Assembly: GCA_038380435.1 (NCBI GenBank)
Contig: JAWZYU010000005.1
Span: 41,314,001 to 41,378,000 of the forward strand
From: Ryuthela nishihirai
Lineage: Eukaryota; Arthropoda; Arachnida; Araneae; Heptathelidae
Direction: 5' to 3'
Length of the DNA stretch: 64,000 nt
Below the pieces are notes generated by a model, which searched no databases, had not been told where the DNA came from, and was given only the letters and a program-made list of their open reading frames with translations. The position numbers and the translations under genes are program-made. Of this stretch, positions 55,228 to 64,000 are shown one piece after another (the first letter of the stretch is position 1; every line of letters begins with the position of its first letter).

Positions 55228-56503
55228 CACCAAAGAGCCAAAACATAATGACTAGCACGTCTTTATGCAAATCAAAGCAATTGCAGGTAAATGACAGCTC
55301 ATGTGAAGGTCATGAAACGGTATAAATAACACCTGATACTGAGCTCTGTTAATCAGTGTTGTTATTGTTCTTCACATGGGAAAGGTACGGACATAAGTGA
55401 GTTTGACAAAGACTAAATTGTAATAGCCAAGACAACTGGGTTTGTGCTTTTCTGAGACAGCAAGGCTGGTGGGGTGCTCATGATCAGCCATGGTTAGTAC
55501 CTTCAAAAAGTGGTCTGAGGTGGGAAAAACTACAAACCACCGGCTAGGTGTGGGCCGACCACTGCTCATCGATGCTAGAGATGAGCGAAGACTATCCCAT
55601 ATGGTACGAGCCAACAGAAGGGATACTGTGGTGCAACTCGCCCATAATTTGAATACTGGTGACGGAAGTAATGTGTCACACCACACAGTGCATCAAATCC
55701 TGCTGAAAATGGGGCTGCATAGCTGCAGGCCACTCAGAGTGCCCATGCTATCCTTGGTTCACAATCAAAAGTGCCTAAAATGGGCACGCAAGCATCAAAA
55801 CTGGACTTGAATGATTGGAAGAATGTCATCTGGTCCAATGAATCTCATTTCCTGTTGCACCTTATAGACATCCAGGTACATGTGCATTCATTTACCTGGG
55901 GAAGTGTTGACACCAGGATGCACTATGGGACAAAAACAAGCCAGTGGAGGAAATGTAATGCTTTGGAAATACACTTCCTTCACTGGCTTTTTTTCATCCC
56001 ATGGTGCATCCTGGTGCCAACACTTCTCCAAGTAAGCAGATGACTGGACCCAGGATTCCCAGGTTCTCCTGGGAAATTCTCATTTTAGTCATTCATTTGC
56101 AGGAAACTATGACATCCACCATCTACCTAAACATCATTGCGAACCAGGTACAACCTTTCATGAAATGGTATTCCCCTCTGGTAATGCCTTCTTTCAGCAG
56201 GATAATGTGCCATGCCACACTACTTGGATTGTTCAAGAATGATTCGTGGAACATGAAGAAGACTTCACGGTATTGATGTGGCCTCCAAATTCCCCAGACA
56301 GATGATATCCGAACTGCGGCGGCTCAACCACGTAACTTATAAGAGTTAAAGGATCTGCTGCTAACATGTTGGTACCAGATACCACAAGACATCTTTAGAA
56401 ATCTTGTAGTATCCATGCCTCGCCTGGTAAGAGATGCTTTGGTGGCATGTATAGGACCAACATCATATTAGGCAGGTGGTCATAATGTTTTGGCTCTTCG
56501 GTG
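55228..56503 (+). mobile_element. Tc1-like transposon (family a) with internal inverted duplication
   Basis: TA-flanked ends CACCAAAGAGCCAAAACATAATG and complement of CATAATGTTTTGGCTCTTCG. The transposase is decayed: QILLKMGLHSCRPLRVPML (55697-55753), LNDWKNVIWSNESHFLLHL (55807-55863; first catalytic Asp reads Asn), FSRIMCHATL (frameshifted FQQDN block, 56195-56225). 55889-55953 is present again, inverted, at 55975-56040. Confidence 0.9.
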
Positions 56504-57269
56504 TATATCTATATGGTAGAGCTATATCCTACCTTTCAGGAGGGATATATTCTATAATATAAATAGTCCCACTAAAATATTAGATGATCAAAATCAATAT
56601 GCAGGATAATACTTATAATAAGCTTGGCTACTTATCGAAAGGACCTGGGTTTGAGCTTCTGGTAAGGCATGAATGTTTTGTATTTTTGCTGAGGTCCTAC
56701 CATCTTCATAGACCTCACCTCTGTGTGAGCTCATGTCCATGGTCAGGGAACCACCCTGTGAAGGTTTCACTGGTTTGGGTATTTTCACAGGGTCTTAATT
56801 GCTTGACCACATATTTGTCATTGCATGGATACCCATGCCCCTGGAAAGGAGAATTCTGGTAGTTGCTTGGGGGACACTCCTTTGGTCTGTCTTGCCATTA
56901 AGAAGTCTGTTCATCATGGAGCTGGGGGCCACTGCTACACACTTCTTTGGCTTCTGCTTCAGATAATCAGGACCTGGAGTGTCCTGAGCTGGCTCCTCCT
57001 TGTTAGGGCTAACTGTGCGGTAGGTGAGTGCCTTGCCCACATCCAAGCAATGGTTTGCAATTTACTCCATACATTAACAAATTTTGTAGTTTTCTTTCTT
57101 TTGTGAGGCCATTGAGTTTCTCACATATCTCTTCTCCTTTTCATTCTTATTTAGTTGTGTGGGATGCTTGCAAACATCCAATTTGCGTGATGGGCCATTT
57201 CCTTGTTGGACTCTGTTAAGTGGGTGCAACAGGAACTGAACCACCAAAATTCAAACGAGTTCCCTGAAA

Positions 57270-58032
57270 GAAAATTTGTCAGCCAATGCTGCAACAGGAG
57301 CTCGGCACGAGCCCCCATCTTTTGTGTCATGTTTGATATTGTTGATGTCGTCTTTGTGTGTTTTTTATCCCCCTAGGTTCCTGATTGTCCACTCCACGGG
57401 TGTTCAGGTACTTCAGGACATGCCTCCATTTTTTATTAATAAGGGTTTGGGAGGTTTTGCAGACCAGCTGAAATCAGTCAAGCACCTAAGATCATGGTGA
57501 CCTGTTGGTTGAGGCTGCTCTAAGCACTCAGAGCTTCTCCTGATGATAACACCATTTGGTGGGGTTGCATAACCTGATGCCCCACAAATCGCTGAATTCC
57601 TCTCATGATATAATCTCCTAGTGGGCCTCCTCAAAGTTTCTGAGGAGGAAATCCTCTCACATTTATCTGCCCAAAGAGTGACTGTAATCTACTAAGTTTT
57701 GGGTTGCCAGGATGGAAATTTAGTGCCCACCAGCACACTAATTCTGACATTTAAACTGGAAATTTGACCAGAAATTGACCATCAAGACAGATTATTTGCA
57801 TTGCAAGGTACAACCATATATTCCAAATCCTCTGTGCTGTTTCCAGTGCCGAAGATATGGTCATGCCTGCACAGCTTGCCTGAGTAAACCTACCTGTGCT
57901 TGCTGTGGCAATAAGGATCACCTTAATCCAGACTACATAGCTTAGATGGCAAGCTGCATAAATTGCAGTGGAGCCCATCCTGCCTATTCCTGTGACTGTC
58001 CAAAGTGGAAAGAGGAGAAAGAGTTTCAGTGA
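57270..58032 (+). pseudogene. LINE-B ORF1 (gag-like, CCHC zinc knuckles)
   Basis: ORF1 proteins of I/Jockey-type LINEs bind the element RNA. Remnants here: FFINKGLGGFADQLKSVKHL (57429-57488), then three zinc knuckles at 57835-57995. CCFQCRRYGHACTAC is a complete C-x2-C-x4-H-x4-C. CACCGNKDHLNPDY has its last Cys replaced by Tyr. CINCSGAHPAYSCDC is complete. CPKWKEEKEFQ and a stop end it (58030). Frames are broken by several stops. Confidence 0.8.
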
Positions 58033-58059
58033 ACATCCCCCAAACTTGAGCATTCAAAT

Positions 58060-59400
58060 GCAGGACAAGAGTCCATTTCATCCAGTCCTAGAGCCAAAAA
58101 GAACCTTTGATCAAGTATACATCTTCTATCACCCAAACAAGTCATGGGGGATAAACTCTGGAAGATGGGCAGGAAGTATATGTCATACTTATCTGTCCTG
58201 GAGCACAATGGACAGACAATTGCTGATGCTCTGGGGGAGTCATTCTCCTCCATCTTTTCTTCCTCTTCATACTCCCCCGAGTTTCTTGCCCTGAAGAGCA
58301 GGGTGGAATGCTCTCTGCCATCTTTCCATTTGAATGGCATGGAGCCTTACAACAGGTATTCACAGCGGAGGAGCTTTGCCTTGCTCTGCACACTTCCTGT
58401 GCATCTGCCATCAGACCAGTCAGTATCCATTATGCAATGTTCTGACACTCCAACTGAATTTCTTTTGAGGAGCAGTTTTCAGACTCCTGGCAGTAGGCTG
58501 TCATCTTGGCCTTCCCCAAGCCAGGCAAAGATCTCAAGATTCCTTCAAATTATCATCCCATTGTATTGATGAGCTGCATATGTAAGGTGTTGGGAAGAAT
58601 GGTAAATACCAGACTGGCCTGGTATTTGTAAACAACGGCCTTCGTTTTAACACCAAGTGGGGCGTTTGCATGCAATGGTCAACTTTAGACCACCTGATCC
58701 ACCTCGAATCAGCAGTCAGGAATTTGTTTTACATCCAGAGCACCTGATGTCAATTTCTTCGACATCAAAAAGTGTACAACAAGGTGTGGAGATACGACAT
58801 TCTTTGTGACCTCCATAGTTTCAGCTTGAGAGGTCACATCCTGAACTTCATCAGAAACTTTATATATTCTTATACTTTTCTGAGTTCATGGCAGCAACCC
58901 TCTGTCACAGCTTTTCCCCCAAGAACAGAAGTTGCTACAAGGCTGTGTCCTGAGTGCTATGCTTTTTGCTGTCCAGATTAATTCCATTTCTAGACAACTT
59001 ACTCATCATCCAGCATGAGGGTTATTGAATTACAACTACAAATTGCCCTGAGCAATCTCTTGGTTTGGGTGACAACCAATGGGTTTTAAGTATACAATTA
59101 AAAAGACCTTCTTGCTCAAAAATTAATTTAAAATAATAACTTTCTCCTAAGAACTTTCAACATGCAAATAGTTTGAAGAATAAACTCTAAAATTTTATTG
59201 CTCAATGACAGAGAATTTTAAATTATTTTAAATGGGTTTTAGTTCTTCCCACAGAAGACCGCTTGTGGATGCCACCATTCCATTTGTGGGGGAGACCAAG
59301 TTTCTTGGGCTCATCTTTAACCAAAATTGACCTTTTTTTACCACACACTTGACATCTCAGGTCCAAGTGCACATGGCCATTGAACATCAAGGTCCACTCC
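58060..59400 (+). pseudogene. LINE-B reverse transcriptase region
   Basis: 58144-58569 is open: LWKMGRKYMSYLSVLEHNGQ, TIADALGESFSSIFSSSSYS, EFLALKSRVECSLPSFHLNG, the usual pre-RT segment. RT blocks: PSQAKISRFLQIIIPLY (frameshifted K-P-G-K-D...NYRPI), then FFDIKKVYNKVWRYDILCD (about 58755-58812; motif A Asp present) and GHILNFIRNF. The motif B and Y-x-D-D region (58920-59040) is not readable. FLGSSLTK-like sequence follows up to the SINE. Confidence 0.75.
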
Positions 59401-59412
59401 TCCCTGTCTTGG

Positions 59413-59809
59413 GGGGGAGGGGGGTTAGTTGGTAGTGTGCCAGGCTCATAATTCGTAGTTCCCAGGTTCGAGTCCCAGCTAGGTCAGCGTTGAGATTTAT
59501 CTCCGCAAAATTCCCCGCCCTACCCACAGTCAGTAGGGGACACTGATGGGTTTGGAAAGGCCACCGTCCATCAGATGGGATGTTAAGCTGTGGCCCCGTG
59601 TGTGGGAGAGTCATACCCTGTGCACGTTAAAGAACACACTGGATGGCCTTGATGGGAGGCTACCACCTGTCTTCCAACAGCCTTTCCAGTAGGTCATCTC
59701 CCCCACCCTTCTCTGAGCCTTCGGAGTCTTTGTGACCTGGCCATTTAGCCCATTGTGTGCAAAAACGTTCGCTCAGAGGTGAAACAACCAACCAACCAAC
59801 CAACCAACC
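59413..59809 (+). repeat. SINE family S with (AACC)n tail, in LINE-B
   Basis: tRNA-like head (TTAGTTGGTAGTGTGCCAGG; B box GGTTCGAGTCC), full body, 3' end CGCTCAGAGGTGAAAC followed by (AACC)6 at about 59786-59809. Target duplication of about 14 bp with one difference: TCCCTGTCTTGGGG (59400-59413) and TCCCTGTCCTGGGG (59810-59823). Inserted in the RT region of LINE-B. Confidence 0.9.
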
Positions 59810-60002
59810 TCCCTGTCCTGGGGTGGGATGGGGGCAACCGATTTTCTTTGCTCTGCCTTTATCATGCACTTGTTGTTTGGTCGAAACTGGACTATGGATC
59901 CCAGGTGTATGACTTCACTTGGAATTCTGTAGTGAAGGGCTGGATCACCTCCACCATCAGACACTCCATGTTTACATGGGACCTTCCACCCTCACCATGT
60001 AA

Positions 60003-60715
60003 CCCTCCAAACCATAATATACTTTCTTTGCTGTGGACCTTGTAACTGATCCAAAATCTATGTTAAATTACTGTATAGCTCAGGTGCCAGGCAATTTATT
60101 TTGCCAATAAAGTTAAATGAGGGTTCTTAGGATAATAAGTGTTACTTAGTAGAAAAGAATTCAAATGAAAAAGATGTCCATTATTAAAGTCAAAATCTGC
60201 TCAAGAGAAAAAATTAGAAGTCAAAACTATTTCATAAAACAAATGATTATTTCCAAAAATCTAGACTCACCAAAATGAATTCTTCCTTCTACAAATATCT
60301 GAACAACTAACAGCTCACTAAAATAAAAACTGCACCTCTGAGCTCCAACAAAACCTCCACCAACATTCTACATCTCAACTGTCTCACTCTATTATCACAA
60401 CTGCTCTGTACTAGGTCCATGACTTAACGTCACTTACATGACATGTGAGTGCAACTGCCGTGTGTGTTGCATGCTGGGAAAACACATTTGCATAAATCGA
60501 TAATCGCCTGCTTGCTCTAGCTATGATGCAAGAGGGGGGGGGGGGGGTGTCCTTCCATGTGCATTAGCGGTTGTCAGTCAAAAATTGAAGTTGTGCATGT
60601 GCATCTTCTCTAGTGGATTTTGACAGAGAAATGATGATCAGCTTAAAGAAAAGCTTCAAAATGATAATTATAATGTAAATAAAAAATTGGTTAAGGAAAA
60701 GTAAAAATGAATGGG
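60003..60715. mobile_element. LTR-like insertion in LINE-B, second copy
   Basis: Starts GTAACCCTCCAAACCATAATA and ends near AACCATCACA. It matches 9434-10187 in order: CAGGTGCCAGGCAATTT, GCTCAAGAGAAAAA, GACATGTGAGTGCAACTG-type block, GTTGTGCATGTGCA, AATATAATGTAAATAAA-like 3' end. A poly-G run lies at about 60534-60547. LINE-B sequence on the two sides is contiguous without it. Confidence 0.55.
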
Positions 60716-60869
60716 TAAACCATCACAACTGTTCCAGAGTCTTTACATTGAGACTGATGAACCTTTATTAGCTATTCGCTGTCAGCAGTTGTCCCTACAA
60801 TACACTGCAAAACTGCGATCCCTGTGAGGCCCTCCTACTTGGGACTGCATTTTCAGTCCTAAGGGGGAA

Positions 60870-61640
60870 ATGCTTTATACTAATTGGCCAACTGCCATTT
60901 GTTCTTTCAGTTGCATGTCTAATGTTACCCGTGAGACATTAACATCAGTCTCGATTCAAGCCACATTCACCATGGCTTGCATTGCCCTTCCTAAGACATT
61001 TCTCTTTGCAGGGTGGGGAAGGCTGTTATGCCCAACTGTGTGTATCAGCAACTCTTTGCCAGCCGTCATGCTGAGCATCCAGACTCCTTGCCTGTCTTCA
61101 CAGATGGCTCAAAGTCTGGCACATCAGTGGGATCAGCAACTCTTTGTCAGCCATCATGCTGAGCACCCAGACTTCTTGCCTGTCTTCACAGATGGCTCAA
61201 AGTCTGGCACATCAGTGGGATCAGCCATGGTCTGCTGGGATGTAATCATTGCAGACCAGATCTCACACCAATGTTCCATCGTCACTGCAGAGTTGCATTC
61301 TATCAGTATTGCCTTGGACCACATAGTGGCTAAGAGTCATCGTCAGTGTGCCCTCTACACCAACTTGCTTTGCTTGCTACAGGCTTTGATCTCAGTGAAG
61401 CATCAGTCTCGCCCTGTTCTGTCGAGGATCTGCCAGCAGCTACATTATCTGGTAACCACAACCACAATTCTCTTCTGTTGAATACCCTGTCACATTGGGA
61501 TCAGGGGCAATGGCTCAACAGATGCTGCTGCCAAGTCTCCTTTCTCCTTTCCAATTGTCCACTGCCAGTTCCTTATGTTGACTTCCGGCACAGTGGTATA
61601 GATCTTGGTCAGAACAGCTTACGAACAAGTTCTTTGAGGT
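60870..61640 (+). pseudogene. LINE-B RNase H domain with a tandem duplication
   Basis: RNase H removes the RNA strand after first-strand synthesis. Readable blocks: LPVFTDGSKSGTSVGSAMVC (catalytic Asp, 61170-61229), VTAELHSISIALDHIV (Glu block, 61283-61330), YTNLLCLLQALISVKHQS (Asp of the usual Y-T/S-D block reads Asn) and IPCHIGIRGNG (61484-61515). An 88-bp tandem duplication (61047-61134, 61135-61222) repeats the first block and shifts the frame. Later parts are broken. Confidence 0.85.
61047..61222 (+). repeat. 88-bp tandem duplication inside RNase H
   Basis: Two direct copies start at AGCAACTCTTTG (61047 and 61135) with a few mismatches. Length 88 is not a multiple of three, so the copies read in different frames. 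Confidence 0.85.
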
Positions 61641-62264
61641 AAAACATTATGTCAAATAACAGGACTGCCATGGTTTGACAATTTTCAAATCATGGCAGTC
61701 TGTTTTTTGCAGGAATCAGAAAGAGGAAATTGTCCTTGCTTAGCACTTCTTAGGTCACTCGTTATTACTCATTCATTTCTTCAGGCAGATGATGAACCTA
61801 AGTGTGAGTTTTGTGATGCCATTTTAATCATCAAGCACATTTTAATCCATTGCCCACTTTTAATCTAGAACGTCATTTTTATTTTAACCATCGTGATTTT
61901 ATGTCCAAGCCCCTTACACTCTAACATATTTTATCCAATGACTCATTTTTACCACCAGTATTCAAATTTTTACATTATGCAAGTAACCATTTATAATATT
62001 TGTAAATTGTTTCCCAGATTATACACTAGTTACTAATTTTAAATCGGTCATATTACAGCCATTGTTCTTGTTGACTTGTATCCTTGTTGGTTCTTTTTAT
62101 TCCTCATTTTTATATAGTCACCTTTTTGTTTCTATGCCATACTTTACCATTTGTATGTTGATTTTAACTTTGGTTGTGGGTTGAAAGTCTTTTATTTCTT
62201 TTTATGTTTGGTGTAATATAGCCATCACTGCTCTTGTGGCATATAATCTTGTGGCCCCAAACCA

Positions 62265-62345
62265 CAGACTTTCTACTATGGGATATAAACTGACAGTCTC
62301 CTGTCAGACCTCTGTGGCAACAGCTGCTTGAGGGGGTATATATTT
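62265..62345 (+). repeat. Repeat R3, 5' truncated, at the LINE-B 3' end
   Basis: TTTCTACTATGGGATATAAA to CAGCTGCTTGAGGGGGTATA; matches the 3' 80 bp of 2983-3112 and 11387-11519. Confidence 0.7.
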
Positions 62346-62558
62346 ATTTCTTTTTATTATATTCAATGATAAGCTATGTATACTCCATGTTGTATATTAC
62401 AGCGATTGAGTTAGTAATACTAATCTTGTATCTAAAGTTAATAACTTGAAGGCATTTTTGAGATATTTTTAACAGTGAAATTGTGATTAAATTGATTTAA
62501 ATCATTGACATTTATTTCTAGTTGACCTTAATTACATTTTTTATATTTCTTTTAACAG

Positions 62559-62704
62559 TGTATGATATTAGTGGCTCAGCAAGTGACCGGAGTGTTGTGG
62601 TTCTAAATGATATTCATATTGATATAATGGACTATATTATTCCTGCGGCATGCACAGACCAAGAATTCAGGCAAATGTGGGCAGAATTTGAGTGGGAAAA
62701 CAAA
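62559..62704 (+). CDS. COPB1: COPB1 internal exon 4 of 4 in window
   Basis: A 146-base exon between the acceptor TTCTTTTAACAG and donor GTAAGT. It starts in phase 1 (two bases complete the Val codon) and ends after a full Lys codon. Reads [48 protein letters not shown]. The IDIMDY...CTD.EFR.MW..FEWENK run is diagnostic of beta-COP and opens the appendage platform domain, which in related COPI and adaptor appendages binds accessory proteins. About 100 C-terminal residues should lie beyond the window. The open frame continuing past 62704 is intron read-through, not coding. Confidence 0.97.
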
Positions 62705-62883
62705 GTAAGTTATAGTATTAACTGTAAAATAATAAATTGCATTCAAGAGAATATTAATTTCCATGAAGTATTTTCCTTTGAATTAATTTATTAATAATAA
62801 ATAAATATTCAACAGATGACAAACCTGAAAAAAAAATTTTTTTAGTCCTGAAATAACTAAAACTGCTGTTTGTTTAGAGTCAT
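62705..62883. other. COPB1 intron start, AT-rich
   Basis: Splice donor followed by AT-rich sequence; no repeat recognised until the SINE scrap at 62884. Confidence 0.6.
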
Positions 62884-62970
62884 ATAACTGTGGAGTTGGC
62901 TCGGTCAGTAGCACACCAGACTGGTAATCTGATGTAGCCAGGTTTGAGTTCTATATATGCCAGCATTGCA
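62884..62970 (+). repeat. SINE family S head, old fragment
   Basis: AGTTGGCTCGGTCAGTAGC (A box), CAGACTGGTAATCTG (anticodon stem), CCAGGTTTGAGTTC (B box), then a short GCAATTTATCT. The body is lost. Confidence 0.6.
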
Positions 62971-63849
62971 ATTTATCTGCACTAGCTCTCATCTTGTTTT
63001 TGTTTACCATCAACCATCATGGAGTCATCCTTCAAATACTAAATTGTTCACAAGATGTGACTCTTCTCACCAGGGTACTAATTGGCTCTGTCCATACTTG
63101 TGCTTTTTACGTGCACTAGATGCCATGCTCTGTAGCGCATGCATCTAGCGCACATGACGCATGTGCAAATGCATGCCTCAAATCAGTTGAACACCGCCAT
63201 TTTCAGTGACACACATGCTTCCACCAGCAGTGGATTTTTGTTCAATATTCCATGCAACTTCGTAGTTTGTCTGGAAGGTTTCGTTCTGTTTTTGTAATTA
63301 TTGAGCTTGTGTTTTTTGTTCACCATGTCATCAGAACAAACACCGGCCTTTATAAATTATTATTAATAAATATATTCGTTATAGAACAAAATAAATTATT
63401 TGTTATAAAATTATTAATTAACAAATAATATTACAAAAAATAAAACCTTCATTTATAATATTTTTACTAAATATTTCACTATATATTCTACCTATGTTAT
63501 ATAACTCTACAAGTACTTGTTTTGATGTGATATGGAACCTTCAGCCGACATAAAGTAATTCATGTTCATTCATTCTTATACCCGCTAACATAGCAGCATC
63601 AGTTACGTCCATTGCAACTTCACGTCTACACTAGTGAAAAATTGAAAACTATTTGACACACAGGTGTAGACAGTTAAAGGCATATGCTAGAGTACTCAGT
63701 GTTGAAAAGCAGAATTGAAAGTGAAGTTGAAGATGAAAGCACACAAGTGTGGACCTAGCCATTCTGACATTCAACATGTCATGCCTGCCTAGTGCCATCA
63801 ATGAAGGCTACTTACACTGCTAGTTATAGCCATACACTGCCCAGCTGAA
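62971..63849. other. COPB1 intron, nothing recognised
   Basis: AT-rich with TTATTAATAAAT-type runs (63355-63440). No exon-like stretch seen. Confidence 0.5.
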
Positions 63850-64000
63850 GGGGTGTGAGTAGCTCAGTTGGTAGTGCACCAGGCTCGTAATCTGCAGTTC
63901 CCAGGTTCAAATCCCAGCTGGGCCAGCATTGAGATTTATCTCCTTAATATTCCCCCGCCCTGCCCACAGTCAGTAGGGAACACCTATGGGCTTGGAAAGT
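63850..64000 (+). repeat. SINE family S, cut by window end
   Basis: Intact tRNA-like head (TAGCTCAGTTGGTAGTGC, CTCGTAATCTG anticodon arm, GGTTCAAATCC B box), then GAGATTTATCTCC and GGGAACACCTATGGGCTTGG at the end of the window. Confidence 0.85.

Larger units (their letters stand above)
56650..62262 (+). mobile_element. LINE-B, near full length but decayed and interrupted
   Basis: Order: 5' UTR (56650-57260), ORF1 (57270-58030), RT region of ORF2 (58060-59400), SINE (59413-59809), end of RT (59820-60002), LTR-like insertion (60003-60715), more ORF2 and RNase H (60716-61640), C-terminal Cys motif (61780-61860) and 3' UTR to 62262. The APE endonuclease, present at 47860-48480 in another copy, is missing between ORF1 and RT. 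Insertions removed, the length is about 4.5 kb. The element group (gag-like ORF1 with zinc knuckles, RNase H after RT) is I/Jockey-like. Confidence 0.85.

Noticed and set aside
62522..62794. Open frame starting [18 protein letters not shown] with a hydrophobic start
   Set aside because: The start lies in intron sequence; only 62559-62704 is coding, as the COPB1 exon.

Overview
The window is animal (metazoan) nuclear DNA, most likely from an arthropod; a chelicerate such as a horseshoe crab would fit, but nothing here fixes the species. The only host gene I can support is the C-terminal part of COPB1 (coatomer subunit beta) on the + strand. Four exons (4260-4349, 16060-16291, 32426-32545, 62559-62704) have clean AG/GT borders and matching phases. 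Together they give 588 coding bases, 196 codons without a stop. Introns of about 11.7, 16.1 and 30.0 kb lie between them, so coding sequence is about 1% of the window. The 5' exons and the last exon(s) lie outside.

The rest is AT-rich intron filled with decayed, often nested transposable elements. Left part (1-16 kb): a Penelope-like element with RT and GIY-YIG remnants and hammerhead-like motifs, Tc1 relics, TTAA-flanked piggyBac-type elements (one, at 15076-15747, keeps both ends of a transposase), and a LINE of the APE endonuclease + RT type ('LINE-A'). Second intron (16.3-32.4 kb): a LINE-A copy on the - strand split by a hAT (ZBED-like) element that itself carries a SINE; a 20-bp-unit minisatellite; an RNase H-bearing I/Jockey-like LINE ('LINE-B'); two tRNA-derived elements, one arranged as an inverted pair; and an internally deleted mariner. 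Third intron (32.5-62.5 kb): an inverted copy of the minisatellite, a ~4.9 kb imperfect palindrome that begins at a TTAA inside LINE-A, several Tc1 elements, a mariner inside LINE-B, a LINE-A copy split by a Tc1, and a near full-length decayed LINE-B with SINE and LTR-like insertions.

The elements document each other. Unoccupied paralogous sites in the same window confirm at least three insertions, and target-site duplications of 8-14 bp flank several SINE/LINE insertions. The SINE and LINE-B end in the same (AACC)n tail, which suggests that LINE-B mobilises the SINE. I found no new multi-gene system. The most unusual signals are the giant palindrome, the paired inverted minisatellites, the palindromic tRNA-like elements, and two LINE-A copies that share the same broken catalytic motif. 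All homology calls come from reading translations by eye; no searches were run.
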